A stretch of 49,083 nt of DNA from UBA1413 sp964552955 (GCA_964552955.1 CAZKIU010000026.1:1-49083), one strand, 5' to 3'. Numbered from the stretch's first letter, positions 8,431 to 16,787 are shown. Notes: generated from the letters alone by a model not told the origin. A program made the numbers and translations.

Positions 8431-8486
8431 AACTGAAAAATTCGTTGTATAACTGTTTTTACAGTTTACAAACTGAAAAATCAGTT
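8431..8486. promoter_or_regulatory. Triple operator-like array upstream of the BlaI-family gene
   Basis: Three 16-bp sites start at 8431, 8451 and 8471, exactly 20 bp apart: AACTGAAAAATTCGTT, AACTGTTTTTACAGTT and AACTGAAAAATCAGTT. The last two are perfect AACTG-N6-CAGTT dyads. The 20-bp period places them on one helix face. They lie 34-89 bases before the start of the BlaI/MecI-family repressor, the normal place for autoregulatory operators of that family. Binding is inferred. Confidence 0.65.
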
Positions 8487-8519
8487 GTATGTTTGTGGTG
8501 GATATAAATAGTATCAGCC

Positions 8520-8876
8520 ATGCACAAACTGACACGTAAGGAGGAGGAGCTTATGAAGATCCTCTGGAAGCTCAAAAAAGGATTTGTCAAAGACATTGTA
8601 GATCAGTATCCTGATCCGAAACCTCACTACAACACGATCTCTTCACTGGTGCGCCTTCTCCAGGACAAGGGGATCGTAGGGTACACCCAGTACGGGAACA
8701 CCTATGAATATTTTCCGCTGGTGACGCGCGAGGAGTACCGCAAATCCTTCATGAAAGGGGTCATCAGTGACTATTTTGACAACTCCTATAAGAATGCCGT
8801 CGCATTTTTCGTCAACGAAAAAGGGTTGAAGCCTGAAGAGTTGGAAGAGATTCTGAGGATGATTAAAAAAGAATAG
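8520..8876 (+). CDS. BlaI/MecI/CopY-family transcriptional repressor
   Basis: 118-aa winged-helix repressor. The N-terminal LTRKEEELMKILWKLKKGFV and HYNTISSLVRLLQDKGIV segments (about 4-55) are the family wHTH. The C-terminal helix (about 75-118) is the dimerisation and cleavage region. Homologues bind dyads as dimers and are inactivated when the partner M56 sensor triggers their proteolysis. The next gene, two bases downstream, encodes exactly such an M56 protein. The three dyads at 8431-8486 are the likely autoregulatory sites. The full-length match makes the family call secure; the inducing signal is unknown. Confidence 0.9.
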   Translation: MHKLTRKEEELMKILWKLKKGFVKDIVDQYPDPKPHYNTISSLVRLLQDKGIVGYTQYGNTYEYFPLVTREEYRKSFMKGVISDYFDNSYKNAVAFFVNEKGLKPEELEEILRMIKKE

Positions 8877-8878
8877 AC

Positions 8879-10945
8879 ATGGAATCGTTTCTGCTCTATC
8901 TGTTGCGTGTGTCGGCAGGCACCGCAGCCTTTTACCTCCTCTATCATGTATTGTTCAGCAAGAGGAAGCAGTTCAGGTTCAACAGGATATACCTGACCAG
9001 TTCCTTCGTAGTGAGCATGCTGATACCCCTGATCACCATTACGGTGACCCGGGCTGTCACGCCAACGCTGGTGCTGGTTCCGGCACAGGTGACCTCACCT
9101 CCTGCAGTATTTGCGACAGATTCAGAAAATGGGATCTCCCTGATTTCCCTTCTGATGATTTTGTACCTTTCAGGGGTTCTTCTTTTCATGATTCATTTGG
9201 TTTCAGGCCATCTCCGGGTTTTGCAGATAGCCCGTAAAAGCCGTCCCGAGCGCTTCGGCGGGATTCAGGCCTTCGTCACTGAAGAAGATGTGCATCCCTT
9301 CACCTTCTTCGGAAAGATTATCGTCCCACGGGAAAGCACCCGTCAACCCTATTTTGCGATGATTCTCAACCATGAGATGATTCATGCCGGGGGTCGCCAT
9401 ACCCTTGACATTCTCCTCTCAGAATTCCTTTTTCTGCTCCAGTGGTTCAATCCCTTTGCCTGGCTGCTGAAGAATGCGGTCAGGAATAATCTGGAATACC
9501 TCACCGACCAGGAGGTTACCCTAACAACCAATCTTCCGGCCTATCAGATGGCGCTGGTTGCCCTGGCCGACAAGAGAGGGATGGCTCCTTTTCTCAACGC
9601 ACTCAATGGTAATGACTTAAAAAACAGAATAATCATGATGAAGCAGAAAACAGAAAACAGAAACAGCGTGATCCGCAAACTGATGGTCGTTCCGCTCACG
9701 GCCCTTCTCATCACGGGTCTTTCAGCCCGGGAGTACAAAACCCTTCCCCCCGACGAACCCTTTGAATCTCATTCCGCCGAAATCCTGTCGGAACTCAAAG
9801 GCGAACAGCCGGGAGAATCATGGAATGATCCTGCCCCGCAAAAGGGCGCTCTTCAGCCGGAATCCCAGCTTAAAGGCTCCGGAGTGGCCCATCCCGGGAT
9901 GTTTTCCGCAGATACGGTGAAGAAAGCCACTGATCACATCGTCATCACCGGCTACGCCACGAGAGACGGGCAGGTGCCGGTAAGGATAGATGCCGACGAA
10001 ATGGTGGTTACCCATCTCGGGAAGGGAGTCGGGCAGGTCATCCGGACAGGAAGTATGGAGGCCGAAATGGTCAGGGACACGGTCAGGATCAGAACCTCCG
10101 GGGGAAAGGAGGGTCCGCAGCCCCTGTACATTCTGGATGGTCAACCGGTTCCCTCCGTGGAAAACATTAGTCCGGAAAATATTGAAAGCATTTCCGTCCT
10201 GAAGAACGCGTCTTCCACGGCACTTTACGGAGAAAAGGGAAAGAACGGGGTTATCCTTATCACCACTAAAAAAAGGAATATAGAAAACTATGAAACCCAG
10301 TCATCCTCCTGGGGGAATAAGGTGGTGCATTTCACAGAATCCGCGGCTTCGAAAGATGCGCTGATCATCATCGACGGCAAGGAATCCGCGACCCAGCTTA
10401 ACGAGATCAATCCCGACCAAATCGCATCGGTGAAAGTACTGAAAGGGGAAGCCGCCACAGAGAAATATGGTGCAAAAGGGGAACGGGGTGTCGTGGAGAT
10501 CGTGACCAAAGGAGGGGGATCATCTTCCCCGGGCAAAGTGGTCACGGTGGAGCGGAGAAGCAAGGGATCCGATCCGGCCGGGGAGGCGGACATCACCAAT
10601 GTGGAACAGTTGCGGCAAGCCCTGGCGCGGTCATTCCGCTATCCTGTCAAAGCCCAGGAAAGCGGCCAGCAGGGGGATGTCGCCATTTACGCCTATGTGA
10701 ATGGCTGGGGAGAAATCACACAGATCACCGAAACAAAGCCTGGCAAAAAGCCCATCATCCTCGATGAAGTCATTATTGTAGCCTATGGTCCCAAGGGGGC
10801 GGAAAAACAGGTCGGGAACAGTAACGGGAAAAAAGATTTACTGAACCAGGAAGGGGCACTGCAGGTCAAGCACCTCCCGGCCCTTAAAATCCCGGAGTAC
10901 TATAACCAGTGGTTGATGTTCCAGTTCAAATTTGTGCTCCAGTAG
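8879..10945 (+). CDS. BlaR1-like M56 metallopeptidase with plug-like repeats and TonB-C-like tail
   Basis: 688 aa. Inner-membrane helices occupy about 1-120 and near 255-275. The M56 zinc site H165-E166-x-x-H169 (NHEMIHAGGRH) is present, with a downstream NNLEYLTDQEV glutamate as third ligand. The rest is periplasmic. Two SusC-plug-like modules lie at about 414-460 (YILDGQPVP, SVLKNASSTALYGEKG) and about 494-545 (LIIIDGKESA, VKVLKGEAATEKYGAKG). A segment at about 572-625 resembles the TonB C-terminal domain (SFRYPVKAQESGQQGDVAIY). By family it senses an envelope signal and inactivates the BlaI-like repressor encoded two bases upstream. The plug and TonB-like additions suggest contact with an outer-membrane receptor, possibly the one at 5636-8116; this is inference. 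Confidence 0.85.
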   Translation: MESFLLYLLRVSAGTAAFYLLYHVLFSKRKQFRFNRIYLTSSFVVSMLIPLITITVTRAVTPTLVLVPAQVTSPPAVFATDSENGISLISLLMILYLSGVLLFMIHLVSGHLRVLQIARKSRPERFGGIQAFVTEEDVHPFTFFGKIIVPRESTRQPYFAMILNHEMIHAGGRHTLDILLSEFLFLLQWFNPFAWLLKNAVRNNLEYLTDQEVTLTTNLPAYQMALVALADKRGMAPFLNALNGNDLKNRIIMMKQKTENRNSVIRKLMVVPLTALLITGLSAREYKTLPPDEPFESHSAEILSELKGEQPGESWNDPAPQKGALQPESQLKGSGVAHPGMFSADTVKKATDHIVITGYATRDGQVPVRIDADEMVVTHLGKGVGQVIRTGSMEAEMVRDTVRIRTSGGKEGPQPLYILDGQPVPSVENISPENIESISVLKNASSTALYGEKGKNGVILITTKKRNIENYETQSSSWGNKVVHFTESAASKDALIIIDGKESATQLNEINPDQIASVKVLKGEAATEKYGAKGERGVVEIVTKGGGSSSPGKVVTVERRSKGSDPAGEADITNVEQLRQALARSFRYPVKAQESGQQGDVAIYAYVNGWGEITQITETKPGKKPIILDEVIIVAYGPKGAEKQVGNSNGKKDLLNQEGALQVKHLPALKIPEYYNQWLMFQFKFVLQ

Positions 10946-11029
10946 AATCCACATGGATGGGGAACCCTCCTATAACTTCCGGAGATAAAAAGAGTTCCTT
11001 TCCATCCCATGAAAGCTATTATTCGAGAG

Positions 11030-11068
11030 GGTCCCGTCAATTACATAACATAATTGTCGGGACCTTTT
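11030..11068 (+). terminator. Strong intrinsic terminator after the BlaR1-like gene
   Basis: A 14-bp stem with a single T-T mismatch (11030-11043 with 11051-11064) and a 7-nt loop is followed by TTTT at 11065-11068. It ends the BlaI/BlaR1 operon before the oxidoreductase gene. Confidence 0.85.
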
Positions 11069-11171
11069 CTGTTATAAATCCTTTTTGTAAAGCCATTTTT
11101 TGCTTATATTGTGCTGATTTTTTAATCAAATAAAACCGTATTAAATATTTAATCTTTTCAACTTACTAGCT

Positions 11172-12680
11172 ATGAGCGAGAAAAAGGAATCTAACGGGAT
11201 TTCCCGCAGGGCATTTCTGGGGACGACCGCTGCCGCGGCAGCCGGTTTCACGATTCTTCCGAGCCATGTGGTATCAGGAATGGGGCATGTGGCTCCGAGT
11301 GACAAGCTGAACATTGCCGGTATCGGAGTCGGGGGTATGGGTAATGCCAACCTGAAAAACCTGAAATCCCAGAACATTGTGGCCCTTTGCGATGTAGACT
11401 GGGGTTACTGCAAGCAGAACAAGATTTTTGAGGAGTATCCCGGTGCCAAGTGGTACAAGGACTGGCGGAAGATGTACGATGAGATGGGCAAGTCGATTGA
11501 TGCGGTGGTCATTGCCACGGCCGACCACACCCATGCCATCACCGCCGCACATGCCATGACCATGGGCAAACACGTGTATGTTCAGAAACCATTGACCCAC
11601 ACGGTATATGAGTCAAGGTTGCTGACCAAACTGGCCGAGAAGTACCAGTTGGCCACCCAGATGGGGAACCAGGGTTCTTCAGGCGAAGGGGTCAACCTGG
11701 TCTGTGAATGGCTGGCCAACGGCGAAATCGGCGAAGTCACAAAAGTGGAAGCCTTCACCGACCGGCCGATCTGGCCCCAGGGTCTTAACCGTCCCGAACC
11801 CGGGCAGTGGGTTCCCGAAACCCTCGACTGGGATCTCTTCATCGGACCGGCTCCCATGCGGCCTTACCACCCGGTGTACACGCCGTGGAACTGGCGTGGC
11901 TGGTGGGATTTCGGCACGGGTGCACTGGGCGATATGGCCTGCCATATCCTCCATCCCGTTTTCGTGGGCCTCGAACTGGGCTATCCCACCAAGGCCCAGG
12001 GAAGCTCCACCCTGCTGCTCAACGACTGCGCTCCCAATGCTCAGATGGTCAACCTGACCTTCCCGGCCCGCACACCCAAGCGCCCCTGGAAAGGTATGAA
12101 GAAAGGCACCCAGTTCAAGGAAGTGGAAGTCACATGGTACGACGGTGGTCTTCAGCCCAATAAACCCGAAGGATGGCCGGCTGGTAAGAGTATGAACGAT
12201 TCTGGTGGTGGCGTTATTTTCCACGGTACCAAGGACAAACTGATTTGTGGATGCTATGGTGTCAACCCGTGGCTCCTCTCGGGCAGGGTTCCCGAAGCAC
12301 CCAAGTTCCGCCGCCGCGTTGAGAAAAGTCATGAGATGGACTGGGTCCGCGCCTGCAAGGAAAGCCCCGAAAACCGTGTCAAGACAGCTTCCGACTTCAG
12401 CGAAGCAGGTCCCTTCAACGAAATGGTGGTCATGGGCGTCCTCGCCGTCAGGCTCCAGGCGCTCAATAAGGAACTGGAATGGGACGGCCCCAACATGAAG
12501 TTCACCAATATCGGTGACGAGAAAATCAAAACCGTCATCAAAGATGGTTTCTCGATTCATGATGGCCACCCCACCTTTAACAAGGACTGGACCGATCCCA
12601 TGCCTGCCGCCGCATTCGCAGCAGAACTGATCAAGCATACTTACAGGAAACCCTGGTCACTGCCTGACATGCCGGCATAA
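11172..12680 (+). CDS. Tat-exported Gfo/Idh/MocA-family oxidoreductase
   Basis: 502 aa. A twin-arginine signal (ISRRAFLGTTAAAAAGFTI, about 10-28) is followed by a Rossmann NAD(P) fold starting NIAGIGVGGMGNANLKNL and a C-terminal GFO/IDH/MocA substrate domain (DLFIGPAPMRPYHPVYTPWNW, GTGALGDMACHILHPV). The twin-Arg export suits folding with bound cofactor in the cytoplasm before transport. The usual EKP near the nicotinamide is QKP here (VYVQKPLTHTV). Exported MocA proteins in Bacteroidota are linked to glycoside oxidation to 3-keto sugars; this role is inferred from family and neighbours (GH127 and TIM-barrel isomerase downstream). A hairpin at 12734-12787 follows, so the GH127 gene may have its own promoter. 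Confidence 0.88.
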   Translation: MSEKKESNGISRRAFLGTTAAAAAGFTILPSHVVSGMGHVAPSDKLNIAGIGVGGMGNANLKNLKSQNIVALCDVDWGYCKQNKIFEEYPGAKWYKDWRKMYDEMGKSIDAVVIATADHTHAITAAHAMTMGKHVYVQKPLTHTVYESRLLTKLAEKYQLATQMGNQGSSGEGVNLVCEWLANGEIGEVTKVEAFTDRPIWPQGLNRPEPGQWVPETLDWDLFIGPAPMRPYHPVYTPWNWRGWWDFGTGALGDMACHILHPVFVGLELGYPTKAQGSSTLLLNDCAPNAQMVNLTFPARTPKRPWKGMKKGTQFKEVEVTWYDGGLQPNKPEGWPAGKSMNDSGGGVIFHGTKDKLICGCYGVNPWLLSGRVPEAPKFRRRVEKSHEMDWVRACKESPENRVKTASDFSEAGPFNEMVVMGVLAVRLQALNKELEWDGPNMKFTNIGDEKIKTVIKDGFSIHDGHPTFNKDWTDPMPAAAFAAELIKHTYRKPWSLPDMPA

Positions 12681-13070
12681 CCTCTTTCCTGAATGACCGT
12701 CCGGCCCATTTGCCCGATGGCCTGAACTAAATGACAGGCACAGAGCGCACAGATTCCTCTCCGGAACTCCGTGTTCTTTGTGCCTGTTTTGCTTTATCCC
12801 CCTCAGGGAAGTGAATATCCCTCCCGGGAAGCCTCTTTTGCCGGCAGTGAACCGTTCCTCTACCGGGTAACATCTCTACAGAGCAGAGCTCACCTCCCGG
12901 TCAGGGAACAGACCCAATGATCGACCCCGGATATTTAACATATTCCAAGCCTACCCTTCAGGCTTCTCAATTACGCGCTCCTGCTGAATCCAGTCACTAT
13001 TTCAGTCCGTGCACGCGATCAAACCCGATGACCAAAAACACATTTTCATAACGCAAAACTTATTACCACG
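12681..13070. other. Intergenic region before the GH127 gene
   Basis: 390 bases without an ORF that I can support. A long hairpin (12734-12787) lies near the start. No clear TAnnTTTG box is seen before 13071. Confidence 0.5.
12734..12791 (+). terminator. Possible terminator hairpin downstream of the oxidoreductase gene
   Basis: ACAGGCACAGAG (12734-12745) pairs with CTTTGTGCCTGT (12776-12787) with one mismatch, followed by TTTTGCTTT. The 30-nt loop is larger than usual for a terminator, so this may instead be a transcript-stabilising hairpin. Confidence 0.4.
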
Positions 13071-15020
13071 ATGAAGCTTGTTTACCTATTTTTTCTTTTA
13101 GCCCTCTTTTCTTCCTGCGGAAGCCAGAAGTCCACCCCTCCTGCGAATGAATACCCCATTCAGCCAGTCCCCTTTACCCGCGTGGAGGTGACCGATGATT
13201 TCTGGGCCCCCCGGATCGCCACCAACCACCAGGTGACTATTCCTATTGCCCTGCAAAAGAGCAGGGAAACCGGCCGGATCGACAACTTTAAAGTTGCAGG
13301 CGGACTGATGGAAGGGGAGTTCAAGACCATATATCCCTTTGATGATTCTGATGTATTCAAGATTATCGAGGGGGCGGCCTATAGCATTCAGATGTTTCCC
13401 GATCCTGCGCTGGAGGCCGCCGTCGACACGCTGGTCACCCTGATCGGGCTGGCCCAGGAAGAGGACGGCTACCTCTACACCAACCGCACCATCATGGGCG
13501 AGCGGAGTCATCCCTGGGCTGGAAGCAAGCGGTGGGAACTGGTCGACGACCTGAGCCACGAGCTCTACAACCTGGGGCATTTTTATGAGGCGGCGGTAGC
13601 CTGGTACCAGGCCACCGGGAAGCGGGAGATTCTCGATATCGCCATAAAAAGTGCCGATCTGGTCGACCGGGATTTTGGTTATGGTAAGATCGAAAACTGG
13701 CCTGGCCACCAGGAAGTGGAGATCGGGCTGGTCAAACTCTACAGGGTCACCGGAGAGAAGAGGTACCTCGATCTGGCGAAGTTTTTTCTCGACGTCAGAG
13801 GCAAGGGCATAGGAACACCCAAGACTTACAACCAGTCGCACCTGCCGGTGACGCAGCAGAGTGAAGCCGTCGGTCATTCGGTAAGGGCCGCCTATATGTG
13901 GAGCGGGATGGCCGACGTGGCAGCCATCACCGGCGACACGGCCTATGTACAGGCCATCAGCCGCATCTGGGAAGACGTGGCCCATAAAAAACTGTACCTC
14001 ACGGGAGGTATCGGCGCCGAAGGAGGCCATGAGGGTTTCGGAGGCCCCTATGAGCTGCCCAATGCCCGCGCCTATTGCGAAACTTGCGCCGCCATTGCCA
14101 ATGTCTTCTGGAACCACCGTATGTTTCTGATGACCGGTGACTCCAAATACATTGACGTGCTCGAACGCTCATTATATAATAATGTATTGTCGGGGGTATC
14201 CCTCAGCGGCGACCATTTTTTCTATCCCAATCCTCTGGAATCGCACGGGCAGCATGCCCGCAGCGAGTGGTTCGGCTGCGCCTGCTGCCCCTCCAACATA
14301 TGCCGTTTCATCCCCTCCATGCCTGGGTATATCTATGCCGCCAATGCCCGCGATCTTTATGTCAACCTCTATATTCCCAGCCTGGCAGGAATCCCCCTGG
14401 ATGGCGACACCATCCAGGTTGAACAGGCTTCTGAGATGCCATGGAAAGGTACGAGCAGCATCACCCTGCACATGAGCAAGCCCGGGCGGGCTCGGCTCCA
14501 CCTCCGTATCCCGCAGTGGGCGACCGCCACCCCCTTCCCGGGCGATCTCTATGCCTATGATAATAATCCCTCCAAAGAAGTAGCCGTAAGCGTTAACGGT
14601 GCGCCGGCCCGTTTTTCAGTGGTCAACGGCTACGCCGTGATCGACCGGAAATGGAAAAACGGGGATGTGGCAGAAATTAACCTGCCCTTTGAGGTCCGCA
14701 AAGTCACCGCTCACCCCGAGATAGCCGACGACCGCGGAAAGATGGCGCTCCAACTGGGTCCCCTGGTTTATTGTGCCGAGTTTGCCGACCAGTCCGACAG
14801 TACAGTCCTCAACCTGGTGATGGATAAAAACAGCGTTCCTTCCTTCTCCCGGAATGAAAACCTCCCCTCCCCCGCCCTGATGATCACTGTCAATGGATGG
14901 GCCCAGGCCGATTCTGCCGGAACGATCACCCGGAAACCCACGATAATCAATGCCATCCCCTATTATGAATGGTCGCACCGGGGCCAGGGAGAGATGGCGG
15001 TTTGGCTGCCCGTTCAATGA
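13071..15020 (+). CDS. GH127-family glycoside hydrolase lipoprotein (beta-L-arabinofuranosidase-like)
   Basis: 649 aa with a lipoprotein signal (MKLVYLFFLLALFSSC, Cys16). The catalytic (alpha/alpha)6 domain spans about 35-470, followed by beta-sandwich domains. The family zinc/nucleophile set is present: E337 and C339 in YCETCAAIA and C405-C406 in GCACCPSN, matching the E-x-C...CC arrangement of characterised GH127 enzymes, where the second cluster supplies the catalytic Cys. Known members remove beta-L-arabinofuranose from plant glycans; other Bacteroidota members may act on other sugars. It is probably exposed on the periplasmic or outer-membrane face. Neighbours are a Tat oxidoreductase and a TIM-barrel isomerase, making a small glycan-processing cluster. 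Confidence 0.88.
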   Translation: MKLVYLFFLLALFSSCGSQKSTPPANEYPIQPVPFTRVEVTDDFWAPRIATNHQVTIPIALQKSRETGRIDNFKVAGGLMEGEFKTIYPFDDSDVFKIIEGAAYSIQMFPDPALEAAVDTLVTLIGLAQEEDGYLYTNRTIMGERSHPWAGSKRWELVDDLSHELYNLGHFYEAAVAWYQATGKREILDIAIKSADLVDRDFGYGKIENWPGHQEVEIGLVKLYRVTGEKRYLDLAKFFLDVRGKGIGTPKTYNQSHLPVTQQSEAVGHSVRAAYMWSGMADVAAITGDTAYVQAISRIWEDVAHKKLYLTGGIGAEGGHEGFGGPYELPNARAYCETCAAIANVFWNHRMFLMTGDSKYIDVLERSLYNNVLSGVSLSGDHFFYPNPLESHGQHARSEWFGCACCPSNICRFIPSMPGYIYAANARDLYVNLYIPSLAGIPLDGDTIQVEQASEMPWKGTSSITLHMSKPGRARLHLRIPQWATATPFPGDLYAYDNNPSKEVAVSVNGAPARFSVVNGYAVIDRKWKNGDVAEINLPFEVRKVTAHPEIADDRGKMALQLGPLVYCAEFADQSDSTVLNLVMDKNSVPSFSRNENLPSPALMITVNGWAQADSAGTITRKPTIINAIPYYEWSHRGQGEMAVWLPVQ

Positions 15021-15137
15021 AAATAACACCGTGCAAGGAGTGTTTTTCTACCCTGGGTTTCAACAAAAACGTAACATAAATTTTACCCCGGGAAAAGCTG
15101 AATCAAGAGTAAAAAGTCTTATTTTTAGAGGGTCAAA

Positions 15138-16049
15138 ATGGTAACCATGAATGATTTCTCACAACCCGTCGGAAGAAGGAGCTTTATCAGGGACATAGCC
15201 CTGATTTCCGGGGCGTTACTGATTCCCGGAATCACTCCGGCTGCCCCGCCGAAACCCAAAAAAATAAGAATGCAACTGGGGATGGTGACCTATACCTGGG
15301 GCGCCGACTGGGACATTCCGGCGATCATCAGGCATCTCACCGATGCAGGAATCGGTGGGGTGGAGCTTCGGGTGGAGCATGCCCACGGAGTGACCCCTTC
15401 CCTGAGCAAGGATCAGCGGAAGGAAATCAGGAAGCAATTCAAAAACAGTGGCGTTGAGATCGTGGGGTTCAGCACCAATCAGCAGTATGACTATCCCGAC
15501 CGGAGTAAGCTTCTGGAGTCGATAGAAAAGACGAAGGAATACATCAGGCTAAGTGCTGACATTGGCGGGACGGGTGTAAAGGTAAAGCCCAACCAGTTCC
15601 ATAAGGAGGTTCCCAAGTCGCGGACGGTAGAGCAGATTGGCAAATCGCTAAGCCAACTGGCCCGTTACGGGGCCGACTTCGGCCAGCAGATCAGGCTGGA
15701 AGTGCACGGGCCCGAAACCCAGGAAATCGAAAACATGAAGGCGATCATGGACGTAGCCGACCACCCCAACGCGACAGTCTGTTGGAACTGCAATCCTGAA
15801 GACCTGAATGGCGCCGGGTTCGGGGCCAACTTCAATCTTCTTAAAGACCGGCTGGGCGATACCGTCCACATCAGGGAACTGGAAGATCCCTCCTACCCTT
15901 ACCAGGAGCTCATGAATCAGTTGGTGGGGATGAATTACAAAGGGTGGGTGCTGCTGGAATGCCGCACCAATCCCACCGATAGGGTCAAGGCCCTCATAGA
16001 ACAGCGAAAAATTTGGGAAGGGATGGTGGAGAAAGCCAGAAATAGTTAA
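15138..16049 (+). CDS. Tat-exported sugar isomerase/epimerase-like TIM-barrel protein
   Basis: 303 aa. A twin-arginine leader (VGRRSFIRDIALISGALLIPG, about 10-30) precedes an AP-endonuclease-2/xylose-isomerase-like TIM barrel at about 45-295 (LGMVTYTWGADWDIPAIIRHL, GGTGVKVKPN, RLEVHGPETQEI, CWNCNPEDLNG, VLLECRTNP). The Glu/His/Asp positions on these strands are the metal-site candidates. Homologues isomerise or cleave sugars, including 3-keto-glycosides. The export signal shared with the MocA protein suggests both act in the periplasm. Start 15138 is supported by AGAGGG at a good distance; an in-frame ATG at 15147 is an alternative. It follows the GH127 gene by 117 bases. Confidence 0.8.
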   Translation: MVTMNDFSQPVGRRSFIRDIALISGALLIPGITPAAPPKPKKIRMQLGMVTYTWGADWDIPAIIRHLTDAGIGGVELRVEHAHGVTPSLSKDQRKEIRKQFKNSGVEIVGFSTNQQYDYPDRSKLLESIEKTKEYIRLSADIGGTGVKVKPNQFHKEVPKSRTVEQIGKSLSQLARYGADFGQQIRLEVHGPETQEIENMKAIMDVADHPNATVCWNCNPEDLNGAGFGANFNLLKDRLGDTVHIRELEDPSYPYQELMNQLVGMNYKGWVLLECRTNPTDRVKALIEQRKIWEGMVEKARNS

Positions 16050-16054
16050 ATTTG
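16047..16054 (+). promoter_or_regulatory. Possible -7 box of the tRNA-Thr gene
   Basis: TAAATTTG is an exact TAnnTTTG match, 17 bases before the mature tRNA 5' end. It overlaps the stop codon of the isomerase gene. No good -33 TTTG is seen at 19-21 bases. Confidence 0.4.
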
Positions 16055-16071
16055 CCGCCGTATTAGATAAA

Positions 16072-16144
16072 GCCTCTTTAGCTCAGCTGGTAGAGCAGCG
16101 CATTCGTAATGCGCAGGTCGAGGGTTCGAGTCCCTTGAGAGGCT
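16072..16144 (+). tRNA. tRNA-Thr (anticodon CGT)
   Basis: The cloverleaf can be folded by eye. The acceptor is GCCTCTT with GAGAGGC (one G-U), the D arm is GCTC...GAGC, the anticodon stem is GCGCA/TGCGC with loop TTCGTAA giving CGT (codon ACG), and the T arm is GAGGG-TTCGAGT-CCCTT. CCA is not encoded. The 3' end serves as the attachment site of the adjacent decayed element. Confidence 0.95.
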
Positions 16145-16146
16145 CT
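16124..16146. repeat. Left attachment site (tRNA-Thr 3' end)
   Basis: A 23-bp sequence covering the T arm and acceptor end of tRNA-Thr recurs exactly at 18702-18724. Such tRNA 3'-end duplications mark integration by tyrosine recombinases. An integrase remnant lies just inside. Confidence 0.85.
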
Positions 16147-16169
16147 GATTTATCCACTTAAATCCACTA

Positions 16170-16206
16170 AAGCGCTTGAAATCAACCAGTTTCAGGCGCT
16201 TTTTTA
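16170..16206 (+). terminator. Terminator downstream of tRNA-Thr
   Basis: AAGCGC...GCGCTT with an inner GAAA/TTTC pairing (16170-16201) is followed by a run of T to 16206. Because the insertion lies between tRNA and original downstream DNA, this terminator was probably brought by the element. A second hairpin terminator sits beyond the right att site. Confidence 0.75.
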
Positions 16207-16247
16207 TTTAACAAAACCCTGAAATTTGCATTTTTTCTGGTTCTTGA

Positions 16248-16294
16248 GGTGACCTATTAGGTGACCCATTTTCAAAAACCTAGAATAGGTCACC
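16248..16294. promoter_or_regulatory. Inverted/direct repeat cluster resembling integrase arm sites
   Basis: GGTGACCTATT (16248-16258) and its exact inverse AATAGGTCACC (16284-16294), plus a further direct GGTGACC at about 16259-16267, lie between the left att site and the integrase remnant. Arm-type integrase or excisionase sites occupy this place in integrative elements. The role is inferred from position. Confidence 0.4.
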
Positions 16295-16407
16295 AAAACA
16301 GCTGTAACTTCTTCATTACTTTGCATTTATATGCACCTTTTTGCACCTTGAATCCTCCTTTATTCAGCGTAATTTTATAAACCAAAAAGGAGGGATTTTT
16401 GATAATT

Positions 16408-16632
16408 ATGAAGAAGAACTTGAACCTTCTGTTTTATTTGAGGAAGGCAAAAACCAAAAAGAATGGGGAAGCACCCATTTATTTGCGCATTACTGTCGAT
16501 GGTATCAGAACTGAAACATCAGCAGGAAGGAGCATTAATCCTGCTAAATGGGATTCAGATTTGCAGATGCAAAAGGGCAAAAGTGAGGAAGCCCGTACCT
16601 TGAACAATTATTCCTTTAAATCAAAAAGTTAA
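16408..16632 (+). pseudogene. Truncated tyrosine recombinase (Arm-DNA-binding N-terminus only)
   Basis: The 74-codon frame starts MKKNLNLLFYLRKAK and contains GEAPIYLRITVDGIRTETSA and INPAKWD, the N-terminal arm-binding domain of Bacteroidota phage-type integrases. Full-length relatives have about 400 residues. Here the frame ends after LNNYSFKSKS, so the core-binding and catalytic domains are missing. An AAGGAGGG lies before the ATG at 16408. It is the remnant of the integrase that inserted the element at tRNA-Thr. Confidence 0.8.
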
Positions 16633-16718
16633 AAATATGAAATAAGAAAAAACGAAAAGAAATGAAATGAATGCTTTTGAAAGAAATGTTTTTCAAATGT
16701 TTCATTTGAAATCTGACT

Positions 16719-16775
16719 ATGGCTACTATTAAGGTAAGACTGAAAAAGGATTTGACGCTCAAACCGAAATTATGA
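16719..16775 (+). pseudogene. Possible second integrase N-terminal scrap
   Basis: An 18-aa frame, MATIKVRLKKDLTLKPKL, resembles the first residues of another group of Bacteroidota tyrosine integrases (MAT-hydrophobic-K-hydrophobic start). It is too short to be functional and the call rests on a short similarity. A perfect 9-bp palindrome (TTTCAAATG/CATTTGAAA) lies just upstream. Confidence 0.3.
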
Positions 16776-16787
16776 TGTAAAGCCTTA

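Noticed and set aside
11679..14117. Long minus-strand open frames opposite the oxidoreductase and GH127 genes
   Set aside because: They mirror strongly supported plus-strand genes, contain no domain motifs and arise from GC-rich codon use.
16690..16710. 9-bp perfect palindrome TTTCAAATG/CATTTGAAA in the island as a terminator
   Set aside because: AT-rich stem, no T tract and no gene ending before it other than the integrase scrap.
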